Assembly: GCA_039029935.1 (NCBI GenBank)
Contig: JBCCFC010000269.1
Location: forward strand, 1-12,365
Length of the DNA: 12,365 bases
Direction of reading: 5' to 3'
Source: G039029935 sp039029935
Lineage (GTDB): Bacteria > Chloroflexota > Anaerolineae > Caldilineales > Caldilineaceae
In this document: positions 7,532-12,365 of the stretch, in pieces
Numbering within the stretch: position 1 is the stretch's first letter
Layout of the letters: each line of letters opens with the position of its first letter
The notes under the pieces: model-generated
Told to the model about the DNA's origin: nothing
The model's database searches: none
The model's input: the letters and a program-made list of their open reading frames with translations, nothing else
Translations under genes and position numbers: made by a program

Positions 7532-7547
7532 TGAGCAAATGCGCTCA
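7532..7547 (-). terminator. Weak hairpin downstream of thyA
   Basis: TGAGC (7532-7536) and GCTCA (7543-7547) form a 5-bp stem with a 6-nt loop, 32 nt past the thyA stop. On the minus strand it is followed by AATGTTTTAG, a poor U-tract. It could be a weak terminator between thyA and the phosphatase gene. The rest of 7446-7578 shows nothing I can identify, though a promoter for the phosphatase gene would be expected there. Confidence 0.3.
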
Positions 7548-7578
7548 TTCCGTTATTTGGTCCGAAAGATTACACGTC

Positions 7579-8409
7579 TTAGACAGCAATCTCTGCTGTG
7601 ATACGACGATGGGACTGATAGTTTTCCAGCGTAAAATCCTGATATCGAAAATCGAAGATTGAACGAACTCTTGGGTTCAGTCGCATCGTGGGTTTGGGAT
7701 AGGGTGTTCGTGTCAACTGCTCTTGTACTTGGTCTATATGGTTCAAATAAATATGAGCATCGCCCAATGTGTGGATAAATTCCCCTGGTTGTAAATCGCA
7801 GACCTGTGCGACCATCATGGTCAGCAAGGCATAGGATGCGATATTAAAGGGAACGCCTAAGAAGATATCCGCACTGCGTTGGTAGAGTTGACACGATAGA
7901 CGCCCGTCCGCTACATAAAACTGGAATAGACAGTGGCAAGGCGGCAATGCCATTTCCTCGATAACACCCACGTTCCATGCTGAGACAATATGGCGTCTTG
8001 AATCTGGGTTTTGCTGAATCTGTTCAACCACCTGACTAATCTGGTCAATGGCTCCCACATAGCCTATTTGGAAATGAGACCGATATTGTGGAGAACGGAC
8101 AACAGGCCAACTACGCCACTGGTGTCCATAAATTGGCCCAAGCTCTCCATGCTCATCAGCCCAATCATCCCATATCTTGATGCCATGTCTGTTTAAATAC
8201 TGTAGGTTGGTTTCCCCTTTTAAAAACCAAAGTAGCTCGTGGATGATGGCCTTTAGGTATACTTTTTTTGTTGTGACAAGCGGGAACCCCTCATTCAAAT
8301 CAAAACGCATTTGATAGCCAAACACGCTGAGTGTTCCCGTATTTGTTCGGTCTGCCTTTTGGATGCCATTCTCTAATACATGCTGTAAGAGATCGAGATA
8401 TTGTTTCAT
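7579..8409 (-). CDS. thyA: Thymidylate synthase (ThyA)
   Basis: Converts dUMP to dTMP with 5,10-methylenetetrahydrofolate, in cytoplasmic DNA-precursor synthesis. The 276-residue protein is complete and close to the usual length. Visible signatures are R21 in RTNTGT, WFLKG (61-65), YGHQWR (94-99), the SRR phosphate-binding pair (Arg138/139, which the dimer partner contributes), catalytic Cys158 in PPCHC, the QRSAD motif (177-181), and GDAHIYLNH (216-224). About a dozen extra residues between WRSWP and the IDQ motif are a short insertion compared with the E. coli enzyme. The frame extends upstream to 8454, but those 15 codons cover the promoter and palindrome, so ATG 8409 is preferred; it matches the family start MKQYLDLL. 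No Shine-Dalgarno sequence precedes it. No dihydrofolate reductase gene is seen nearby. Confidence 0.97.
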   Translation of the reverse strand: MKQYLDLLQHVLENGIQKADRTNTGTLSVFGYQMRFDLNEGFPLVTTKKVYLKAIIHELLWFLKGETNLQYLNRHGIKIWDDWADEHGELGPIYGHQWRSWPVVRSPQYRSHFQIGYVGAIDQISQVVEQIQQNPDSRRHIVSAWNVGVIEEMALPPCHCLFQFYVADGRLSCQLYQRSADIFLGVPFNIASYALLTMMVAQVCDLQPGEFIHTLGDAHIYLNHIDQVQEQLTRTPYPKPTMRLNPRVRSIFDFRYQDFTLENYQSHRRITAEIAV

Positions 8410-8415
8410 TCGTAT

Positions 8416-8444
8416 AGCATACACCAGTTTGGTGTATGAATCAA
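8416..8444 (-). promoter_or_regulatory. thyA promoter with palindromic operator in the spacer
   Basis: Read on the minus strand: -35-like TTGATT (8444-8439), exactly 17 nt, then -10-like TATGCT (8421-8416). A perfect palindrome, CATACACCA/TGGTGTATG with a 3-nt centre (8418-8438), fills the spacer and overlaps the -10, as expected of a repressor site. The -10 ends 6 nt before the thyA ATG (8409), so transcription should start at or next to the A of the start codon, predicting a leaderless mRNA. This agrees with the absent Shine-Dalgarno sequence. The palindrome does not clearly match an operator I know. Confidence 0.65.
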
Positions 8445-8494
8445 GCTGGCACAACCGTTAGTTTGCGTTTGTGTTGCACATGAATTGCCCCTGT

Positions 8495-8524
8495 TTGACA
8501 ATCGTTCTCACTTGCTTATATACT
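8495..8524 (+). promoter_or_regulatory. Near-consensus sigma-70-type promoter for the thuA-like operon
   Basis: TTGACA (8495-8500) and TATACT (8519-8524) are separated by 18 nt. Transcription would start near 8531, giving a leader of about 210 nt before the ThuA-family start at 8744. It diverges from the thyA promoter 50 bp away. The stretch 8455-8494 shows nothing else I can name. Confidence 0.7.
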
Positions 8525-8571
8525 GCGCATATTATCATCGTTAAGACTTTAAATCAAAAGGAAGGAAGTAA

Positions 8572-8699
8572 GGTCGGTGATCAGTAGGCCAGTAGGTCGG
8601 TGGTTGGTAAGTCAGTAGGTCAGTAAATCGGTGGTTGGCACTGAATACCGATCTACCAAGTACCGATCCACCGAATACCGACCTACCGAATACCAGCCC
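8572..8699. repeat. Foldback repeat cluster (GTAGGTCGGT / ACCGACCTAC) in the operon leader
   Basis: The left half (8572-8638) repeats words such as CAGTAGGTC and TCGGTGGTTGG. The right half (8646-8699) holds about 3.5 units of 15 nt built on TACCGATCCACCGAA. The halves are complementary: GTAGGTCGGT (8592-8601) pairs perfectly with ACCGACCTAC (8677-8686), and TCGGTGG (8628-8634) with CCACCGA (8668-8674). RNA from the promoter at 8495 would carry a large stem here. I find no riboswitch consensus. Confidence 0.8.
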
Positions 8700-8743
8700 C
8701 AGCCTTCCTGTCAAAAATACATTCAGGAGAAAATCAAAGAATT

Positions 8744-9511
8744 ATGAGTAATATACGGGTAACAGTTTGGAACGAATATCGCCACGAGAAGGAAAACGAC
8801 TACATTGCAGGGCTATACCCTGACGGAATTCACGGGGCGATTGCCGCTGGCTTAAAGGAGCATGGGATTGAGGCAGGCACAGCGACCTTGGACGAGCCAG
8901 AGCATGGGCTGACCCAAGAGGTGCTGGACAATACTGATGTGTTGATTTGGTGGGGACACAAAGCACATGGTCAGGTTGAGGATGCCATTGTAGATCGTGT
9001 TCAGAAACGCATCTGGGGGGGCATGGGCTTGATTGTGTTGCACTCTGGACATCACTCCAAAATTTTCCGCAAGATGATGGGGACGACATGTAGCCTGCGC
9101 TGGCGTGAAGCTGACGAGAAAGAACGTGTTTGGATTGTTGAGCCAGGGCACCCCATTGCCAAGGGGCTGGGGCCATACTTCGAGATTCCCGAGGCGGAGA
9201 TGTACGGCGAACACTTTGACATCCCAGCACCAGATACACTGGTCTTCACAAGCTGGTTCCAAGGCGGCGACATCTTCCGTAGTGGCTGTTGTTATCATCG
9301 CGGCGCGGGCAAAATTTTCTATTTCCGCCCCGGTCACGAAACTTATCCAATCTACTTTATGCCAGAGGTACGTCAAGTACTTGCCAATGCTGTCAACTGG
9401 GCTGCGCCTGTTGATGGTATGGGCAACCTCTATCTGGGTGGCGCCATCAACGCCAAAGAGCCACTGGAACCGCTGCCAGAGAAGGACACAGATCGGGCAC
9501 GGGTTGGTTAA
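8744..9511 (+). CDS. ThuA-like domain protein (trehalose-utilisation family)
   Basis: A 255-residue protein of the ThuA-like family, which has a class I glutamine-amidotransferase-type fold. It opens with the strand RVTVWNEYRHE, then YPDGIHGAI (25-33), DVLIWWGHKAH (65-75), GLIVLHSGHHS (95-105), the YGEHFDIP segment (154-161) and RPGHETYPIY (195-204), all typical of ThuA. Family members sit in sugar-utilisation loci; ThuA itself is linked to trehalose catabolism in rhizobia, but the reaction of most members is not established. GGAG at 8726-8729 lies 14 nt before the ATG, longer than usual. There is no signal peptide, so it should be cytoplasmic. An isomerase-like gene begins 64 nt downstream on the same strand, which supports a shared carbohydrate role. 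The last 30 residues are Pro/Glu/Asp-rich and probably flexible. Confidence 0.88.
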   Translation: MSNIRVTVWNEYRHEKENDYIAGLYPDGIHGAIAAGLKEHGIEAGTATLDEPEHGLTQEVLDNTDVLIWWGHKAHGQVEDAIVDRVQKRIWGGMGLIVLHSGHHSKIFRKMMGTTCSLRWREADEKERVWIVEPGHPIAKGLGPYFEIPEAEMYGEHFDIPAPDTLVFTSWFQGGDIFRSGCCYHRGAGKIFYFRPGHETYPIYFMPEVRQVLANAVNWAAPVDGMGNLYLGGAINAKEPLEPLPEKDTDRARVG

Positions 9512-9526
9512 GCAATCATAATATAT

Positions 9527-9556
9527 CGTAGGTCATCGCTACCAGCGTGACCTACG
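9527..9556 (+). promoter_or_regulatory. Intercistronic hairpin
   Basis: CGTAGGTCA (9527-9535) pairs with TGACCTACG (9548-9556), and the inner CGCT/AGCG (9537-9540/9544-9547) extends the stem to 13 bp with one bulged T and an ACC loop. It lies in the 64-nt gap between the ThuA-family and isomerase-like genes. No U-run follows, so it is better read as an mRNA processing, stability or attenuation element than a full terminator. It repeats the GTAGGTC word of the leader foldback at 8572-8699. Confidence 0.75.
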
Positions 9557-9575
9557 ACCTACTCACTAAATAATC

Positions 9576-10961
9576 ATGGACACAAACTTAACCATTGCAC
9601 TGATCTCCATCGCCCGCCCCACCTTTGACGTTCCACTGGCACAGTCGGTTGCCGATGCCGTGCTGACTCAACTTACCGATGCGGGTTGTGATGTCGTCGG
9701 CACAAGCAACGAACTCTTAATGGATGCCGATGGTGCTGACCGCGCGATTGCCTCGCTAACGGATGCCGATTTTGACCTGTTAATTCTGCTCCAGGCCAGC
9801 TTTGCCGATAGCTCGATGGCTGTGCAGGTGGCGAAAGCTGTGCAGGATAAGGGCGCACCCACACTGTTATGGGCTGTGCCAGATGAACGCACAGGTGGAC
9901 GGTTGCGCCTCAACAGTCTCTGTGGCATCAATCTCGCCGCCCATGCCATGATGCAACAGGGCATCGCCTACGATTATCTACTGACAGATGCGGCGGATGT
10001 CTCGGCGATGACCAAAGTTGAGCAATTGGCGCGGGCGGGTCGTGCGCGCCGTGTCTTGCAAAACGCCCGTGTCGGCGTGGTCGGTGATTACCCCGCTGGC
10101 TTTGATACCTGCGCTTATGTCCCCGAAGATTTGCAGACACTCTTTGGCGCAACCGTTGTCCCGCTGTCGTTGGATTCAACGCTGGAACAGGCTGCCGTTG
10201 CAAAAGGGGATGATGCCTCCTTGCCAACCCGCACCGCCTTTGTCGAGCAGGTTCGGACCCACGCGGCCAACTTGGATGAACTGGACCAAGAGGCACTCAA
10301 CGGTACGGCCAGTGTCTATGCCACACTGCGCAACACCACATCAGAACACCAACTGGATGGCGTCGCTGTGCGCTGCTGGCCCGAATTCTTCACTGAGCTA
10401 GGCTGTGCCGCCTGTGGTGCAATGGGCATGCTCAACGAGGAGATGTGCCCCGCCAGTTGCGAGGCCGATGTCAACGGCACAGTCACGTCGCTGCTCCTGC
10501 AAGCCGTCAGCGGGTCACAGGCATTTATTACCGATCTGGTGTCCATTGACGCCGAAAATGACACGGGCGTCCTCTGGCACTGTGGTCTCGCCCCCGTGAG
10601 CATGGCCGATCCCGAAGGTGAGATTGTCGGCACAGTTCACAGCAACCGCAAACTGCCCCTGCTCCTTGAATTCCCGCTCAAACCCGGTCGCATCACCATC
10701 GCCCGACTCCATCGCGCCCAACTGGACAACGGCACGGCGGGCTACCAACTCGTCATCGGCAGCGGCGAAATGGTGCGCGCCCCCAAGAGCTATGGCGGAA
10801 CCAGCGGTGTCGTCCGCTTTGATCGTGCCGCTACTGAGGTCTTTGACACCGTGATGCGCAAAGGGCTGGAGCATCATTTCTGCATTACCTATGGCGATTA
10901 TGCCGATGCGTTGCGGAGTTTTGCGGGGTTGGCGGGGTTGGATGTGATTGAATTGACATAG
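9576..10961 (+). CDS. L-fucose/L-arabinose isomerase-family protein
   Basis: A 461-residue protein resembling the L-fucose/L-arabinose isomerase superfamily. The N-terminal half (5-200) has Rossmann-like repeats: LTIALISIARPTFD, FDLLILLQASFAD, PTLLWAVPDERTGG, RVGVVGDYPAGFDTC. The C-terminal half carries VRCWPEFF (265-272), CPASCEADVNG (291-301), FITDLVSID (317-325), and GLEHHFCITYGDY (430-442). By family analogy Glu296, Asp320 and His433 or His434 are the candidate metal ligands. Expected activity is metal-dependent aldose-ketose isomerisation; the sugar is unknown. It is probably in an operon with the ThuA-family gene. No Shine-Dalgarno sequence precedes ATG 9576, so translation may depend on the upstream gene or another start. 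The gene looks more GC-rich, with many G/C third positions, than the protease and NYN genes, which could reflect different ancestry or expression level. A non-catalytic or divergent function is possible. Confidence 0.82.
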   Translation: MDTNLTIALISIARPTFDVPLAQSVADAVLTQLTDAGCDVVGTSNELLMDADGADRAIASLTDADFDLLILLQASFADSSMAVQVAKAVQDKGAPTLLWAVPDERTGGRLRLNSLCGINLAAHAMMQQGIAYDYLLTDAADVSAMTKVEQLARAGRARRVLQNARVGVVGDYPAGFDTCAYVPEDLQTLFGATVVPLSLDSTLEQAAVAKGDDASLPTRTAFVEQVRTHAANLDELDQEALNGTASVYATLRNTTSEHQLDGVAVRCWPEFFTELGCAACGAMGMLNEEMCPASCEADVNGTVTSLLLQAVSGSQAFITDLVSIDAENDTGVLWHCGLAPVSMADPEGEIVGTVHSNRKLPLLLEFPLKPGRITIARLHRAQLDNGTAGYQLVIGSGEMVRAPKSYGGTSGVVRFDRAATEVFDTVMRKGLEHHFCITYGDYADALRSFAGLAGLDVIELT

Positions 10962-11088
10962 AGTTGAAGAGTTGAAGAGTTGAAAGTTGAAAGTTGAAAG
11001 TTGAAAGTTGATTGTTCGCTAATCACTAATCACTAATCACTGTTCACTGTTCACTGTTCACTGTTCACTGTTCACTCTTCACTCTTGC
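10961..11088. repeat. Heptamer tandem arrays forming a large imperfect inverted repeat
   Basis: The left array (10961-11012) is GAGTTGAA/AGTTGAA repeated about seven times. The right array is nine heptamers of pattern CTNNTCA: CTAATCA three times (11019-11039), CTGTTCA five times (11040-11074), CTCTTCA once (11075-11081). The arrays are roughly complementary: AAGAGTTGAAGAGTTGAA (10967-10984) pairs with TTCACTCTTCACTCTT (11071-11086) except for two bulged T's. It starts at the isomerase stop codon and ends 7 nt before an extended -10 promoter. It may stop upstream transcription or protect the mRNA end; no U-tract is present. Confidence 0.8.
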
Positions 11089-11095
11089 CCATTTG

Positions 11096-11104
11096 TGCTA
11101 TAAT
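11096..11104 (+). promoter_or_regulatory. Extended -10 promoter for the ATPase gene
   Basis: TGCTATAAT is a perfect TGn-TATAAT extended -10. The only -35 candidate is a TTCACT (11078-11083) from the heptamer array, at a short 15-nt spacing, so the promoter likely relies on the extended element. Predicted start is near 11111, giving a leader of about 35 nt. Confidence 0.7.
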
Positions 11105-11145
11105 ATCCATAGACGTTTTTGATTATGGCGATTGGAGTGACACAA

Positions 11146-12365
11146 ATGATTTCACAAGACTATCCAACAGAAGATCGACCAGACCCCATTGCCGAGCGTG
11201 TGGGTTTGGGTATGTTCACTGACCGCGAGCGTGAGATGGCGGAACTGATGAAGTGGGTGAACCGTGTTGGCAAAAAGGCCGGACGTAGCCGTGCATTGGT
11301 GTCCCATCGACGGTATGGCAAGACAGCGCTTATGGAACGGCTCTATAATCAGCTCTTCTGGGGGCGCAAAGATATCATGCCGTTTTACTTTGAACTGCAT
11401 GATGGTATCTACAAGATATGGATCAAGGAATTGGCAGGGACCTATTTCTATTCGTTTGTACGGCAATACTTGGCCTACCGTACACGGGATGCAAGGCTGG
11501 CGTTTGATAAGGCATGGTCTTCGACACATCTTTATGCGCTTGCAAAAAAAAATCATGAAACATGGGTTATCGAGCGAATTGAATGGTGGGAAGAAGAAGG
11601 TAATATTAGCGACAAAATTAAAATTCATGAAGTTATGCACACAATGGTCCATAGCGTTGCCGTTGAAACAAACTTGAGCATCATTGTCATGTTTGATGAA
11701 TTCCAGCGACTCAACCGCGTTGTCTACCAAGATGAAGCACTCACTCAGCCCTATGAACGCTATACGGACTCATTCTCCACCGCCGCAGAATCATCACGCG
11801 CACCAATGCTGATTGCAGGGTCAGAGGTGACGGCCCTAACCGACGAAGCGTTATGGGGGTCGATGCTTGGTCGTGTGGGTACATACCATATCGGGCGTCT
11901 ACCACTTGCAGGGGCTGTCGAACTTGTCAACAAATTCGCCAAACTCGATGACCTTGAGATCAAGTTTGAGGTTGCCTACAAAATCAGCCGCTTGGTGGAT
12001 GGACATCCTTATTATATTTGGTGTCTTTTTAACAGCATCTGTCCGGACGCGGATTTGACAACAGAAAAAGGTGCAGAGGCAGTTCTCACTTTTGAAGTGG
12101 AAGACCGGCAGGGGCATATCCGTAAATTTTGGTACTATCACTTTGGGCATCATCTTGAGACCTTTAATTTGCCCCATGCACGTCGGCTGATTGTCTATCT
12201 GAGTCAATATCCCGATAAACTTCAAGGGTCTGAGGAGTCTGTACATCTTAAAAAGTTGCACGAAGATTTGAGCTTACCGATTTCGATTGAGGAAACTGAT
12301 GAAATCCTCAAAAAGTTGATTTGGTGTGATCTCGTCTGGGAACATGCGCATCAACAGTATGGTGG
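11146..12365 (+). CDS. Archaeal-type P-loop ATPase (AAA/ATPase_2-like), 3' end outside window
   Basis: An open frame runs from ATG 11146 off the window end, giving 406 visible residues. GGAG at 11134-11137 lies 8 nt before the ATG, which favours it over the in-frame ATG at 11125. It starts with an FTDRERE motif (24-30), as in archaeal-type ATPases related to STAND/AAA proteins. The phosphate-binding loop is SHRRYGKTAL (53-62); Lys59 and Thr60 are present, but the first loop glycine is Ser. Walker B is IIVMFDEFQ (179-187) with Asp184/Glu185. A sensor-like LIAGSEV follows near residue 225, then a basic helical region containing RLVDGHPYYIW, typical of the same family, and a probable winged-helix region from about 340. 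The role is unknown; relatives serve as ATP-driven regulatory or DNA/RNA-associated switches. The missing 3' part may hold the effector domain. Confidence 0.85.
   Translation, partial: MISQDYPTEDRPDPIAERVGLGMFTDREREMAELMKWVNRVGKKAGRSRALVSHRRYGKTALMERLYNQLFWGRKDIMPFYFELHDGIYKIWIKELAGTYFYSFVRQYLAYRTRDARLAFDKAWSSTHLYALAKKNHETWVIERIEWWEEEGNISDKIKIHEVMHTMVHSVAVETNLSIIVMFDEFQRLNRVVYQDEALTQPYERYTDSFSTAAESSRAPMLIAGSEVTALTDEALWGSMLGRVGTYHIGRLPLAGAVELVNKFAKLDDLEIKFEVAYKISRLVDGHPYYIWCLFNSICPDADLTTEKGAEAVLTFEVEDRQGHIRKFWYYHFGHHLETFNLPHARRLIVYLSQYPDKLQGSEESVHLKKLHEDLSLPISIEETDEILKKLIWCDLVWEHAHQQYG

Noticed and set aside
8410..8454. 15-residue N-terminal extension of ThyA
   Set aside because: Those codons coincide with the promoter and palindrome, and ThyA proteins begin at the MKQYLDLL position.
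11152..11730. Minus-strand open frame of 192 codons
   Set aside because: It is antisense to the ATPase gene, whose plus-strand frame has Walker A and B motifs and a ribosome binding site.

Overview
The window reads as bacterial chromosome of roughly balanced base composition, with long intact genes on both strands and intergenic spaces rich in short tandem and inverted repeats. The best lineage clue is the first protein. It is a secreted-type multidomain protease with a Pro/Thr linker and a C-terminal tail ending in FLPIISR, a style I associate with Chloroflexota (Anaerolineae/Chloroflexia). That assignment is an inference, about 60% likely. There are no rRNA, tRNA, CRISPR, transposase or phage genes.

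Layout. 1-380: no gene; a GGCT-based simple-repeat array occupies 104-298. 381-2723 (+): legumain-like (C13) cysteine protease with cadherin-like, bacterial Ig-like and PPC domains, apparently missing its export signal. A perfect 22-bp inverted repeat (2727-2772) is a bidirectional terminator shared with the convergent gene at 2779-5490 (-). That gene encodes a 903-residue NYN-domain (PIN-like) putative ribonuclease with two LOTUS/OST-HTH-like domains, separated by long low-complexity linkers built from in-frame DNA repeats. A 97-bp region bounded by 12-bp inverted repeats (5523-5619) lies upstream of it. Further minus-strand genes follow: a COG3618-type amidohydrolase/lactonase (5642-6547), a PPP-type metallophosphatase (6582-7445) and thymidylate synthase ThyA (7579-8409). 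thyA has a promoter whose 17-nt spacer is almost filled by a palindrome, and the promoter position predicts a leaderless mRNA.

The divergent gap 8410-8743 also carries a near-consensus plus-strand promoter and a repeat-built foldback leader for a probable two-gene operon. That operon encodes a ThuA-family protein (8744-9511) and an L-fucose/L-arabinose isomerase-like protein (9576-10961), with a hairpin between them that reuses the GTAGGTC word of the leader. These two genes suggest catabolism of an unidentified sugar; the lactonase-like amidohydrolase nearby could belong to the same theme but is in another transcription unit. A heptamer array (10961-11088) forming an imperfect giant inverted repeat leads into an extended -10 promoter and the start of an archaeal-type P-loop ATPase (11146 to the window end, incomplete).

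The most unusual items are the NYN/LOTUS protein with its repeated LDLDSLFD linker motif, the leaderless thyA promoter-operator, and the recurrent use of short words as intergenic foldback structures.
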